Source: Agrypnia vestita (taxonomy: Eukaryota > Arthropoda > Insecta > Trichoptera > Phryganeidae). From it: a stretch of DNA of 64,000 nt. Made by a program: the position numbers and the translations under genes. This document shows positions 1-11,795 of this stretch, in pieces (within the stretch, counting starts at the first letter, position 1; the number at the start of each line of letters is the position of its first letter). The notes beneath the pieces are model-generated. The model saw nothing but the letters and a program-made list of their open reading frames with translations. It had not been told where the DNA came from and searched no databases. The DNA lies in the NCBI GenBank assembly GCA_016648135.1, contig JADDOH010000133.1, positions 620,001-684,000 on the forward strand. Reading direction: 5' to 3'.

Positions 1-42
1 TAATAATTTATCTGTAGTTTAGTTCTTCACGAAACAAACATA

Positions 43-268
43 TTGTGGGGTATAAAATCAAAGGCAGCAATATCAAAAAATGTTTTGAATGGAGTTACAG
101 AGGATTACTAATTTAAAATATACTGAATTCTATATTTTATGTATCTATCCCTTTCAAAGTCATTTTTCCTATAAAATCTCGAATTCAGTAGATTATTAAT
201 CAGTAATCCTCGATGATTGCATTAATTTTTTTTGGATATTGCTGGCTTTGCTTTTGTACCCCCTACAT
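43..268. mobile_element. MITE, copy 1, with long inverted arms and TA target duplication
   Basis: The two ends are inverted copies of each other: the left end reads TGTGGGGTATAAAATC and the right end, reverse-complemented, reads TGTAGGGGGTACAAAAGC, both followed by a CAGCAATATC block. A second inverted pair lies further in (GAGGATTACT near 108 and its complement near 213, each next to GAATTC), so most of the element can fold back. TA dinucleotides sit on both sides, as in Tc1/mariner-type MITEs. There is no coding content. A related copy lies at 21038-21305. Confidence 0.7.
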
Positions 269-284
269 TATATATTTAAAGCGT

Positions 285-1035
285 TCCGTATCGCATGGCT
301 ACTAAAAATAAACAAAACATTATTTTTTTGTTTTGTATTATAGTTCATTTTCTTAATTATATAAGGTTATAAAAAATTACCATTTTCCTTCATTATTTAC
401 AGGTTATTTTGTAGGTATTTTTAAAATTTGTCTGAAGGCATCTTATAGTTTTATTTCAAATTAGTATGTTTTACTAAAAAAAAAGAAGAAAAAATAGTAT
501 TATTTATTACAATAAATGTGTTTAATGATTTGATTATTGATTTTAAGAATAAATTCACTTTTATTGATGATAATATTACGATACGAGTATCGCGTACAAT
601 GGACACATTAAGGTTTCTTTAATCGATAGTTTTCCTCTAGTATGTTATTCACCGTACGTGCAAATACTTATTTTAACTTATTTTAAATACTTATTTTTCT
701 ATACTTATCTGGACCATAACATATTCATTCTGCTGTAACGCTGTCTATCCAGCTTATTTTAAGCAATCTGTGGATCTAGACTAGCATCCGATGCTTCAAG
801 TTACCTTGTAGTAATACTAGGTTCTTCAACAGTGATGGTCCCCTTTTCTCTGGACCCCGATTTCTAGCAATCTTTCTTTACATTATGAGATGCAAGAAGA
901 CGCAGATATTTTACATTTATTATTTATTTAACTGATTATGATTTCAATTCTACCAGGCCTACGTCTGAACCTAGCGACACGTGTCCAATAGCCAAAAGGA
1001 GAAAAATATGATCACTGCAAAAAAAATGTAATCAG
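285..1035. other. AT-rich stretch without a recognisable gene
   Basis: No open frame, splice-flanked exon, RNA gene or terminal repeat could be supported. The part around 780-900 is less AT-rich but showed no protein-like reading on either strand. Confidence 0.5.
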
Positions 1036-1039
1036 GCTT

Positions 1040-1410
1040 GCCCTGGTTCAATTAATCTCGGAGGCTTAATAAACCCAGAGGCTGGCTGATGAACGTTTGC
1101 GGATGTTGCCAACATTTTTAATTTACGATTTTTCAAAAAAAATTGTTTTCTTCGTCTTCAGCCGGTGCCAGATTGCCGGCCGAGACGTGCCCTCCTTTAA
1201 TGAGACGCCTCTTCGGCATGAGCGCAGAATGAAAAATGGATCAAATAAATCTTGGCCGAGAAAAAATTATATATTCATAGCAGACATAAAATTTGAAACA
1301 ATTTTTAATCCGGTCTTAACGGTATTCATTACCGCCACTGCGCAACAGTCCCCTGCGGAGCCGAGAAGGGGGAGTGGGGCTTTTCAATTAATTAGCTAAT
1401 TAACTTAAAA
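1040..1410. other. GC-raised island of unknown function
   Basis: Base composition is clearly higher in G+C than on both sides. A 100-codon open frame (1097-1399, plus) crosses it, but its residues look random and it has no splice or promoter context. It could be a conserved non-coding or regulatory segment; nothing in the sequence decides this. Confidence 0.3.
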
Positions 1411-1989
1411 AACAGATCTAGGCAGCAATGCGAGTCTTTCAAACTGGACTCGTAGATTAAAGAATACGATGCCCATTCACCTTGTTACATGCTGTCTTTT
1501 ATAAAAAAAATCTCCATTCCGACGATGCCTGAAATGTAAGATAGATTTCGTTTTTGTGTGAAAGAAAACAAATAATGATTTAATTTTTATAAAAAAATAT
1601 TCGCTATTTAAAAAGGAGGTGGTGGATCAAGCTGGCAAACGTCAGTAGAGGAGGACTTTACTGCGCCAATTTTACAAAAAAGTTTGTTCAAAATTTAATG
1701 AGAAATCCGGAAATAATCGACAGCACAATATCTATTTATTATTTATTTGCAAGCATATCGTGCGTAGCACCATTGAGAAATGATTAGAAATTAAGAAACA
1801 TCCTTACAGTTTAACAATCAAATAAAATAACAATCACAATGGCAGTCCATATTTTAAAATAACTCAACAAAACATAAAAAGAAATAAAATAACAAATATG
1901 CACAGAAAATTAATTAGATAAAACAATGTGTGATGCTTAAAAAAAAAAAACACGAGCAACCAAATTTTCTACACAGTAAAATATTAACA

Positions 1990-2260
1990 GACGTTACTAT
2001 CAAAACTATCATTGTCTCAGAATCGACTGCAAAATTCTCTTGAAAATAGTCAAGCTGTCTACAAACTCACTATATTTATTGCCCAGTCTAATGTAGTCTC
2101 TGCAACGATGAATGAAAAGAAGATCAGAGCTGTCAATTTGTGAATTGATAATTTTGTATATAAATATTAAGTCTATTAATTTCCTTCTACCTGACACAAA
2201 GGATATTGAGTTCTTTCATAAGCATGTCAGTTATGAAAGCATATATCTACTTTGATCGTA
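1990..2260 (-). pseudogene. LINE (Jockey/CR1-like) ORF2 C-terminal remnant
   Basis: The minus-strand reading contains RRKLIDLIFIYKIINSQID, which matches in layout the tail of non-LTR retrotransposon ORF2 proteins. The independent copy at 46339-46638 has the same frame of residues (RR, DLI, Y-I-INS-ID). The reading continues upstream only with frame changes. No reverse transcriptase core is left, so this is a short dead 3' piece. The AT-rich flank 1725-1990 probably holds the degraded 3' untranslated part. Confidence 0.45.
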
Positions 2261-3149
2261 TAAAGCTTACTAAATATTTTCCGGAAGTTGCGTCATGATA
2301 CTTCCTAGAATAGGTAGTAGGTACAGTAGGTACGGGAGACTCCCAAATATCCGGAGTAGCATCATTTTTTCTGTGAACTAAATACTTAAGTAAATAAAAT
2401 ATAAAACTCGCAGTTATTTATTTTCAGGCAAAATTGCGAAATTGTGAATATTCCAAAAACAGGAGATTTCGGACAATAGCGTAATTATTTTGAAAAATAT
2501 TTATTTTTTATTTTTGAAAATAATTTTTAAATTTTAAAAATAAAAAATTATAAGAAAAAATAAAAATTTGAGAACACTGGGTGAGTCTTATTGTTACTTA
2601 TTGTACCTTAGTGGTGAATTTTAGACTTAATTGTTAATTCTCTTATTTTTGAATGCCCAATATTCTATTTTAATTGCGTGTGATAACGAGTGATAACGCA
2701 TATTATTTTTTTATTTGGAGTCGTGTATTTGTAATTTTTATTCGATTTTTTTTATGGACATTTTCCGGGTATTTATTCCCTACCGCCATGGATAATCAAG
2801 AATCTATTGATAATCTATTAAAATCTACATAAAACCTCGCCCTGCAGTTTCGCGAAATTTTTAGAAATGGGGAAGGCGAGCGCTAATTAATATAAGAGAT
2901 TTTTTTAACATTTTATTTTAAAAAAATACTTATAAATCCAAATATTCCAAATGGGTGCGAGTGATCATACCAAACATTTAATTTTACACCAAGCTATAAG
3001 AAACATTTTTCTCCAACTTTTTTCGACCTTGCAGAAAACGGAATTCACATGATTTACAATCTCATATTTTTTAAATCATTCTACTGCCTGTGGCCTTCCA
3101 TTCGATGTTGATAAATGGTAAAAGCGTTATCGGAGATTTTCTTCCCACT

Positions 3150-3260
3150 GGCACATTAGCTCTGATGATGGACCCTGCAACGGGATTCGATACATCAGTC
3201 AGAAGGGTCGAATACACGTGGTATTTCAGAAAACTCCAACCGGAAGATTTTTGAATAACA
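3150..3260 (+). repeat. Single arm of a Penelope-like terminal/fold-back module
   Basis: It contains CTGATGATGGACCCTGCAA followed by a CGGGATTCGA block. The same words recur in the inverted repeat at 42572-42740. The CTGATGA box is intact but the companion GAAA box is degraded, so any ribozyme function is lost here. Confidence 0.4.
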
Positions 3261-3329
3261 TACAAAAGAATCCAAATATTTTGTGAAGCCGGATTGTAAA
3301 TCTAGCGGTGTTATTACGTGTTGCAAAGA

Positions 3330-3960
3330 AAGTGAATATTTGTAACACTTTTATCCGCCAATCATAATGCGCCGCGTATCACTATTAAGATTAAATGGAT
3401 CCGGGCCCTTAAACATTCGAGTTGAATGCCACCCAAATCATCCATCAGGGTAATTATCGTTAGTTTTTAACGTTGAAATGGCGTGATGAACTCGGCGAGG
3501 GCGGAGGGATTAACTAATGAGGGCCGCTTCGCGTCCATTCGAAAAGATCTGGAAAAGGAAAAGAAAGAAAGAAAGAAAGAAAAGAAAAACAAGGCGAAAC
3601 AGTTAGGGGGGCCGATCGCCGGACGATAGCGGCGGTTCTCAAAATTGTTGAAGATAAAACGGTTCGAAACACAACACCGGACATACAATCGAAATTAGAG
3701 GTCAGTTACAAATTACAGTGTAGCGGCGGCACTCCGCTTCCGCGGAAACTCGATCCGGGCGGCAAACACAGAAACAAGTGTAATTTCGGAATAACCCTTA
3801 AGTGACCGTTGTATCATATCGAACCCGCGCCGCGCTACGTGCCTCGGAGGGGATGAGAAGCCGTCGAATAGCTCCCTCGCTGGAAAACAATCCGCGCAGT
3901 CAGCGGCGCGTTCGTGCCCCCGGGGTCTGTCCGTAAAGGGGATGTAAGATTTTCAGAGAA
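3330..3960. other. GC-raised island of unknown function
   Basis: This is a 600-bp stretch with many CG-containing words set in AT-rich DNA. No frame reads like protein and no splice-flanked exon was found. A short GAAA microsatellite lies inside it (3559-3589). It may be a conserved non-coding or regulatory segment of a neighbouring gene. Confidence 0.3.
3559..3589 (+). repeat. GAAA microsatellite
   Basis: About seven units of GAAA with minor interruptions, a simple sequence repeat. Confidence 0.85.
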
Positions 3961-4073
3961 ATGATAAAATTAAACGGAGAAACGTAGCGCTACACACTGG
4001 ACGTAAAATGGCACGCGTATAGCAAAAGTTGTAAAGAAAAATTCATTACAACTCATCTATGACGTGCGTGTTA

Positions 4074-4131
4074 GTCTATATCTATAGCTAGACCACATTC
4101 AAAAGAATGCGGTCTAGCTATAGATATAGAC
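4074..4131. repeat. Near-perfect 27-bp hairpin
   Basis: Positions 4074-4100 are the reverse complement of 4105-4131 with a single mismatch; the loop is AAAA. The arms start GTCTATATC. It has no tail of U residues, no coding content and no second copy in the window. It could be the core of a very small fold-back element. Confidence 0.8.
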
Positions 4132-5560
4132 AATGTGTGTTGTTACGACGCAAAAAATGAATACAAAATAAGTTTTTCTAGTAAGTAAGTAACCTTTTTA
4201 AAACTAAAAAATATATATTTATTTGGAATATCATATTTCGGCTTGTAATACGGGCTTGCCAGGCAACTTTCCCCCGCTTTCTTCTTACCGGACAAAGCTA
4301 GGGAATGGTCTTTTGATTGTGGTCGACCTATAATAGTTAACACAGGTGATCAAATGGCCGGAAGTCCGAGCCTCATTTCAGAAGACCAGCAAGACACCTC
4401 TATTTTTTCAAATAATATTTATGTGAAACATCGTCGATTTCATTTATTTCATAATTTGTGAATAAATTAATGTTTGTTAACGTTTTAGAGCTTTCTGAAT
4501 GATTGAATTCATTAATATCAAAACCTATCAAACTTAAAACATCAAAATTGACGGCATTACAATGTTATACAATAACTCTATACAGTAATAGCAATATTGC
4601 TGTTTTCAGATGCGCGTGCAGAGGAAGCGCTCGCCACGCTAGTCGCTTCAACATTCTCTCCTCGGTCAGGCTACAATACGCGCGCACTCGTCGATAGCGA
4701 GTATTTAAATATATATACTCATTTTTCTAACTAAATTTAATAAATTTAGTGTGATTCTGTAAGTATCTTTCTTTTCTGTACTGTCTGTGTTTGTAACACT
4801 TAACAAAACAACTCACGACGCTTGTTTTCATACATCGAACACGGAAGGGTTCCCGGATTTTGGAGGCGGGTTCCCTGGGCGCGTGAATGTATATCTTTTG
4901 ACGTACCTGCATGCCTCCTCTGCATACCTCTCTACACATGCAACCCTTTACGCTGATGAAGCCCTTTACACAAATTCCACACATGCAAATAATATTAATT
5001 AATTCTATATATTAGTCAGTAATAGAGGAATACGAAACCAATAATATATCGAATAGACAAAGTTTATTTCACATTACAATAAAAAAAACGAATTCTACTT
5101 GATGATGGCTAGAGTAAAGCCATAAACATAGTACCTACATTACGGTTGTTTTATGGCGTTGATTGTATCATCATGACGTTCGAAATATTCATTTGTTAGC
5201 AAAGTTTGAAATGCTGATAATATTTATATATTATTAGTGCCAAATGTAGACAGAAAACATCCTCAATACGAAATATTTAATCATTTTCGGAAGTGAAATT
5301 ACTTATGTGCGTACACCAATATACTAAACTAGGTGTATAAACCATGCCGGTTCCTAAAGAATAAGTATTTACTTGTTTATAGCGGACACCCGCGAAATAG
5401 TAATAACGACTATAAATATTACTATTTTAAACCCTGGCGCTTGTGCGTAAAACTATACATTTCTTTTGATGATAATATCACTCCAGCGACAACACAATTA
5501 AATAATAATTAATAATATAAACAAAATAGACATCAAAATAAAATCAAAAATAAAATTATA
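4132..5560. other. No gene recognised
   Basis: Mostly AT-rich. A less AT-rich patch at about 4605-4700 and another at 4840-4960 show no protein-like reading. A piece near 4836-4880 weakly resembles 43210-43255 and may be a shared old repeat. Confidence 0.4.
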
Positions 5561-5567
5561 AAATATA

Positions 5568-5639
5568 TTCCAGTACCGGGAACTGAACCCGAACCTTCTG
5601 GGTGAGAGCCAGGTATCCTAGCCACTACACCACATCGGA
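5568..5639 (-). tRNA. tRNA-Glu(CTC)-like sequence, probably a pseudogene or SINE head
   Basis: On the minus strand the sequence has the tRNA-Glu layout: D-arm box GTGGTGTAGTGG, an anticodon stem-loop with CTC in place, and a T-arm GGTTCGGGTTCAGTTCCC. The 7-bp acceptor stem TCCGATG against TACTGGA has one mismatch and two wobbles, which argues against a functional gene. There is no clear run of T for Pol III termination directly after it. A second T-arm-like word (GGGGTTCAAGCCCC) lies on the plus strand near 5850, so the area may be the wreck of a tRNA-derived SINE. Confidence 0.45.
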
Positions 5640-6290
5640 GATGTCACTGGTCTCGGGAAAATGCTTATAAAGCCAGTATATCTATAGAAAATATATTTAT
5701 GAAAATATATTGTGCACCTTATAACATGTTTTATAGGTACAAATGGTTCGCGTCTTTGCTAGTCCTATATGTACTGTATTTTTGACGGGTCACGCAGGCT
5801 CGGCGGTAGCAACATCATTAAGTTGCGGCCGGTTCGGGTTAGCTGGCCCGGGGTTCAAGCCCCTGTCGTTTAATTTAGTTTTTTAGCCTCGAATGAAATT
5901 ACGGACATAACACAAAGTTAAGGATAGGCATACAGACAACGAAATTATTGTAATTGGGATATGCAGTAGTAACTAAGTACTGAAGAAACTTTAGTATTAT
6001 TTATTCATTTATTTATTTAACGCCCTTATGGGCTTTTACAAAATATAAAATAAAAAAAATCACATAAGACAGATATACATTTAAAGAGATTCAGATACAT
6101 ATTATAATAAGTTTGTGTAAATTTATATTCATATTCATGTTCATATTCATAATAATATTCGTAATATATTCAACGTTTGGTAATATATAACTCCCAAATA
6201 TGCTAGATTTATCACTAATTTAATAGGTGATTTGTCATTAATCTAACTGTACGTGATTTGTATACAATTTAATTGCAGTAATTTATTTAA
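5640..6290. other. No gene recognised; possible LINE 3' tail
   Basis: A TTTA-rich block followed by the words AACGCCCTTATGGGC near 6005-6040 resembles the 3' untranslated ends of insect LINEs on the minus strand. No coding remnant is attached to it. Confidence 0.3.
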
Positions 6291-6860
6291 ATTACCCAGA
6301 CCCCAAAAATCTGCGCCCTCGGCGGCCGCCCGGCTTGCCTCTACTTAGTCCCGTATGCCTTTAAAGTGTTATTTTGTACTGAAAAAAATATTTACTCTGA
6401 ATTCGGGCCTATAACGTGTCCGGGCGGTCACGGGCCGCTGTCGTCAAAACATATCGTCTGGGAATATTATTCGGAAACGTTTGATCCGGCGGTTCTTACG
6501 GCCGCATATCCCGAAAAAAGTGCCGAATAAAGATATTGTTTATGAACGGCAATTCCCGAAACGGGCGCGCATAATGGCTTCCTCCGATGACCGCATTCTT
6601 CGTGATGTATCTTCCCGCCCGCGCCGAGAGAATGGAAGACGGGTACAAGGGCTTGTTCGGACACGCGGGAATCGTGCGATTGCAAATAGCACGTTTTGTA
6701 ACCGCAGATTCGTGTACGTGTTCAGACAGCCGCGGTTGATAAGCGATTTGTGTGCGCGAAATGTCAGTTTGATAATGACGGCTCCGGTGCCGTTCTCCAT
6801 CTTTGAATATCGCTCATTACTTTGTGAACGACGGCCGTGTTCCATGTAGCAAAAAACACA
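6290..6860. other. GC-raised island with overlapping random open frames
   Basis: Three open frames of 72-122 codons overlap on both strands (6467-6849). That pattern follows from high G+C rather than coding. No protein family was recognised. Candidate conserved non-coding segment. Confidence 0.3.
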
Positions 6861-7069
6861 AATATTATTCTGTCAGTTCATTTTTGGTGAATAAATACCT
6901 ACTTACCTAAATTTTTTTTTTCCAACGTGTCATCACCATTTCCAAATATTCCACTAACTCCTGCCAAGCTCGGTTCTTAGCATTTTATTTGAGTACCTAA
7001 TGCTCACACTGAAGATTCCATATTGCAGGTCTTTTCTCCACTTCATCAATAAAAAGTTCAGTGTCAAAG

Positions 7070-7540
7070 CGATCCACAACGAGCTCACGCGTGCTCCTGC
7101 TGTGGCAGGCGCCGCGCGATTCTATTTTCTAGCGGTTGAGTGGCGGGCACCGTCATATCTGAACGATTACTTAAATACCTACATAAATAAGACCCGCGCG
7201 GATCCCACGCAATTCTTAAAATGGGCGATTCCCGCTGTGTCTGAATAAGCCCTAAAACAGGAGCGAAGGCTGTAGAATGACGCGGGACTATGTTTTCTAT
7301 TATTTATTCACCTGCCGAGCCGATTCCCCGGCGACCGCCCAGCGACGGGGCGAATTTAGGGATGGGGAATAATTCCAGACATTTTGCCTCACCTGATGGG
7401 CGAGGAGGTGGTGGATACAGTAAATAATACACACCGCTGATTTTCACGGCCGTTACGCAACAATAAAACTTCTTTCGGGTTATTCTGACGTGGGTCGATT
7501 TCAGTGACGGGCCAGTTTTCAGTGCCATCAACAGAGTGAC
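7070..7540. other. GC-raised island of unknown function
   Basis: The G+C is higher than on the AT-rich sides, without a convincing exon. The open frames here (7000-7248 plus, 7304-7531 minus) have no recognisable motif. Confidence 0.3.
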
Positions 7541-8447
7541 TAAAAATCAAATAACAAATTATAACTTGGTAATACCTGCTAATGGCTTGCTAATGAGTTG
7601 TAGAATATGTCCGAGCTTCAAAAACTGTTACATGACACTTTTTCATGAAATTATCTTTGTAAATGTCAGTGCTATATATGTACGAATATTTGCCAGTTAT
7701 TTTTACGTTACTGTCCATACTTTTAGTGATTCTTCTATATCCATATGCAATGCTATGCTTAATATTTCTATGCTTTTATTTCATTTTTACTTCTATATAT
7801 CGGATACCGCTAATGATAAGTTTCACATTTTAATACGTTTAAATTGTACACCTATCGATGAGAGATTCTGTTTCTCTCGAAACTTAGTAGTGAAAATAAA
7901 TAAAACATATTATTAAACTCACATAGAGGTAATAAGACTAAAATAATTTAATGATCATTCGCATTTTTACAGTACAAACATGTTGAGTTTGTCATATTAA
8001 TACACAAATCAGAAGGGTATAAACACCAAATAATAAACATTTTACTGCAGTATTCCTCGTAATACCGTTTTTTTTCGAATTCCTTAGAGTCTACTTGAGT
8101 ACTCCACATCCGTCTAGACTGCCTAATCTACACTTACTAGCTCTATAGCTTTGACACTTTTACTAACTACCTTCGACATCATAAGATTCCAATTTCACAT
8201 AAATTTGGAAGGGTAAAAAATTGTAATACCGCGTTGCCAGCATTCAGATGCATCGTTCACTGAATACCGTGTCGAAGACATTATTCACGTACCTTGCTTG
8301 TTTCAGTTTCAAGACAATCATGACTGCTGAATTATATAGATATTAATTCATATAGTATTCATTTTCAGTACATTTTTCTTCTTTTTCTTGTGGTGCCATC
8401 TCCCATCGGAGGCGATCATTCCGGCGAAAACGATTTTATTTACATTA
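7541..8447. other. No gene recognised
   Basis: AT-rich DNA. The 126-codon open frame at 7536-7916 has a low-complexity, hydrophobic composition and no motif or splice context. Confidence 0.4.
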
Positions 8448-8633
8448 TATTTTATAGAAATAAACTTTGTTTACACCACTTTTTATTGAAAAACATTCGA
8501 CATTTTTCAGAGCCTATGGCCTCTTCGTCAGGATAACAAATGTATAAATGACGAAGGGGCCATGGGCTCTGAAACGTGTCGAACTTTTTTCAACAAAAAA
8601 GTGGTGTAAACAAAGTTCATTTCTATAAAATAT
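8448..8633. mobile_element. Fold-back element made of two opposed Penelope-like end modules
   Basis: About 83 bp at 8448-8530 is repeated in inverted form at 8548-8633, with a gap of under 20 bp. Each arm contains a TGACGA box, a GC-rich inner stem (AGAGGCC / GGCTCT in the left arm) and a following GAAA run, then TGTCGAA. That order is the core order of a hammerhead ribozyme, which Penelope-like elements are known to carry at their ends. No coding part is present. Confidence 0.6.
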
Positions 8634-8714
8634 AATTATAATGTCATCACAAAATAATTTTGTTGTGTTTAAAGAAGATTTTATTTACGACAAAATGGAA
8701 GAACCCAGACGATT

Positions 8715-9105
8715 TACACTTATACTAGTCCATTAAGTTACGCAGCCTTGAGATGCGGCGTCCTCCTAGGCTTCTTTTACAACTTATTTTCCCTTGGATG
8801 ATGAGATGGTTTAGACTATATATTTTGGTCCTCTCATAATATCTCCGAGATACTCAAGCCATCTTGTATTGATAGTTGGCAGTACTTCTCGGTCTTTTTC
8901 CATACGCCGGACTTCATCATTCGTCACTCCATCCACCCAGCAAACTTTCAATATGCGTCTATAGATCCACATATCAAAAGCCTTGGTTTAGTGTCCATGC
9001 CTCCACCCCATATAAGAGAATGGCAAAAATATAACACCGAACCATACGCATTCTAAGTTGTAGCCTTAGGTCACGTCTAGAAAATAACGATCTTTTAAAA
9101 TAATA
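8715..9105 (-). pseudogene. LINE ORF2 C-terminal fragment, frameshifted
   Basis: The minus-strand translation holds RMRMVRCYIFAILLYGVEAW, then FDMWIYRRILKVCWVDGVTN and EVRRMEKDREVLPTIN. These are typical of the region after the reverse transcriptase core in widespread insect LINEs (LLYG-EAWT, W-YRRIL-I-W, VTN-EVL-R). The reading needs frame changes near 8970 and 8800, so it is dead. No 5' part was found. Confidence 0.65.
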
Positions 9106-9179
9106 ATAATAAATTCTTTTTTGAATGAGTTCACTTCAGTTTTAAATGAGTTTATTTTTAATGAGGCATCTTCTAAGCT

Positions 9180-9520
9180 TCACCTGCACCCAAGCCTCAA
9201 AAGTGCGGCCCGAAATGTCGCGTACGACAAAAGCCGACCGTGGTGGAATTATACAGAATAAATTGGATTACAAATGGTTATACGACATCGCTATACCTGT
9301 TGTACGTTCGCTCGCTGTTAAATACTTCATCTTCTTTTGATATGACCCGGAACTGCACGCTCGACAAACGTTGCACCGAGAGTACTAAATATGTCACCGA
9401 TGAATCTACCCAAGAGCCGGACGACTGCAGTCATCACGTTGTGCATTCATTCGGGTGTAAATTAATGGGAGCAGGTCCATCGTCAGGGCCGGTGGATCGG
9501 GCGACGGTCTAGGAAACGTG
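9180..9520. other. GC-raised island, possible exon debris
   Basis: The plus-strand frame 9240-9512 ends in a cysteine-containing stretch (RNCTLDKRCTESTKYVTD), which is not obviously random, but no splice acceptor or family match could be supported. It could equally be non-coding. Confidence 0.25.
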
Positions 9521-9575
9521 TTTTGTGAAAACATGCGTGAAATTGCAATATCAAAATTCTGAAAATGAGAAAAAT

Positions 9576-9636
9576 ATTTATCATAGTGAATCTTGTGCAG
9601 ATATATTTATCATATCTTCACAAGATTCACTATAAA
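9576..9636. repeat. Imperfect hairpin around TAGTGAATCTTGTG
   Basis: TAGTGAATCTTGTG near 9583 and its complement CACAAGATTCACTA near 9621 form arms of about 20-25 bp with a short loop. No further copies were seen. Confidence 0.6.
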
Positions 9637-10544
9637 ATTGAGATCGTATTATGCCAGTCTCACTAGAAAAATGTTGAAACACTTTACTGTAATTATAAGT
9701 TAAAAACACCAAGTTTTTGTTATACTTCCTTTCTCGTTTACCAATGGTAACTGGTTTGGCGCTTAACCTATGAGTTGGGCTCGTTGGAATGCGACGCTAC
9801 GAAAGAGATAAAAAATTTCTAAAAATCCAAAATTATTATTTTATTAGTTTTCGCATCTACCAGATGCATTGGAATATCTTCATGTCTTCATACAAATTTT
9901 TTGAAAAAACCATTAAAAATTTGAAAAATCCGAAATTATATTATAATTATTTAAAAAAATTTAACGAAAATTTAATAGATCTTCTTGATCGTTGCCACGA
10001 GTCTACTTGTCAAGTTTCAGCTCGATTGGATAACAGGAAAAGGGTTAAAAATCGATTCAAAGTTTTTTCGACGGCAAGCCGGCAAGCAAGCAAGCAGACG
10101 CCACGAGTTAATATAAAGGAAGTAAAAAAGAAAATTTTAAAGTAACCTCCAAGAATAAATTTGAAACAATGTCAAAAAATTTAATATATCGAGCAATGTT
10201 TTTATTTAGATGAGTGGGTCAATACCTGGTCTACCCGTATTACGAATCCATTTTTTTATTTTGTATTATCAGATTAATTTATTTACGTAATATTTTTTAC
10301 GTTAAAAAAAAATTTCACTTAAAACATCTGAAATTTATTTGAAGACTATTTTCAAATTTTGTTTCGAGTTTCGTAATTTGGACTAGTTTTAGAGTAACTC
10401 TCGACTAAAATGTATTAAATATGTACTTCAAACTTGGCTTTCTGAGTTACTCATCATCATCAATGTTGGCCCTTGGCTTCCTCGGGAGTTTGTGAGTCAC
10501 TTAATTAATTAAATTAATGAATTAATTAAATGTAATGATATAAA

Positions 10545-10650
10545 TTAAATGTTCATAAAATATTTATACCTACTTTGTACTCTAGTGTCACTTAAGGGCC
10601 GTTTATCTGGGTCGATAACGACCTATTGACGGACAGTCTGTTTGTTAAAA
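10545..10650. repeat. Dispersed repeat, copy 1 (partner at 53928-54035)
   Basis: Both copies share ATAAAATATTTATA, a short variable part, ACTCTAnTnTCAC and then a GGGTC-ATAACGACCT-TTGACGG block containing a small palindrome. They end in an A/T-rich tail after TTATTAAAA or TTGTTAAAA. The family is unknown; it could be a MITE end or a SINE tail. Confidence 0.55.
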
Positions 10651-10717
10651 AATAATATTAAATAATTGCAGTCTCAGTAGCTCCTCCCCACGCGTATGTA
10701 CCATAACAGATTGTATA

Positions 10718-10893
10718 GTAGACCTCTTTTCATAAAAAAAAGACAATCGAATCTGTATGTGAAAGCTTTGCGTACGATGCGTATTGTTTCGTTGCGTTGG
10801 TGTTAAATGTAAACACCAACACAACAATGTTGGTAGCACGCATGGCTTACACATACTAATTCGATTGTCATTCTTAAATGAAAGGAGGTCTAC
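10718..10893. mobile_element. 176-bp fold-back MITE
   Basis: The ends are inverted (GTAGACCTCTTTTCAT against GTAGACCTCCTTTCAT) and the similarity continues through GACAATCGAAT to a central palindrome TTGGTGTTnnnnnnnAACACCAA. The whole piece can fold on itself. There are no coding remnants. The open frames crossing it on both strands are by-products of the palindrome. Confidence 0.7.
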
Positions 10894-11219
10894 GTGTATG
10901 AGAAAGAATCACGGTGAAAAATGTTGTAAATATAAAAATAACCACCGCCGTAATGAATTATCGAACCGGCCAAAAAATAAATTCGTTTTGTTCCGCACTA
11001 GTTTATGGTTAAGTTGAGTAATTATAAAAACATGTTAATTTGACGACCTACATATTTACTCAGCTATATTTCATTTCTCTACTGTTCGTTCCTACAACAT
11101 ACATCAAATTTAATGTGATGATATAAATCGAAAATGACGTGTAGCTCTTCTAAATGTCAAGCCTGCACGCATCCTTACATACCTAAACTTTCCATGTAAG
11201 TACCTCTATCTTATATATA

Positions 11220-11693
11220 CAGGGTTATTTGTAAAACATTAATAACCTCACAGACTATATTCCTGCCTTGATTATGAGTCGAAATTTGCATTTTTTTTTC
11301 AATATTTCTGAATTATTTTTTTTAAAACGTTGGACTATCATCACTGTAACTTATATCGATTACGCAAAATTCATTCGTTTCAATACAAGTTAAATAAAAT
11401 AATAAAAACCCTGAAAAATCGGAAAACATTCCAATTGGAATTCGAAGATTTTTATTATTTTATTTGACTTGTATTAAAGGGAATGAATTTTTCATATTTG
11501 ATATAAGTTACTGTAATGATAGTCCAACGTTTTACAAAAAATGAGTCAGAAATATTGAGAAAAAATGCAAACTTTTACGTCGCGTATCTCAATAACTATT
11601 GATATTAGGTCACGATAGCTTGAACATTTTCTACTCATAATCATGGCAGGAATATAGTCCCGCGAGGTTATTAATGTTTTCCAAATAATCCTG
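11220..11693. mobile_element. 474-bp palindromic MITE
   Basis: The two halves are inverted copies over roughly 205 bp each. The left end reads CAGGGTTATTTGTAAAACAT and the right end, complemented, CAGGATTATTTGGAAAACAT. The agreement runs on through AATATTTCTGA, AAAACGTTGGACTATCAT and CAAGTnAAATAAAATAATAA to the centre near 11435. Single arms of the same family occur near 33995-34217 and 36240-36475. Left flank TA and right flank CA suggest a mutated TA target duplication. Confidence 0.75.
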
Positions 11694-11795
11694 CATAATC
11701 TATAGAACATGAAATATAGAATCACAGAAAATAATGTTATGTTTGTGGTAATTTTTGTAGCGCCGTTACTGCGTGAAAAACGCTTCAATCAAAAA

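Noticed and set aside
9789..10145. 118-codon open frame
   Set aside because: Rich in K, N, I and F as expected from A/T-rich DNA; no motif, no splice context; it ends in an AGCAAGCAAGCAAG run.
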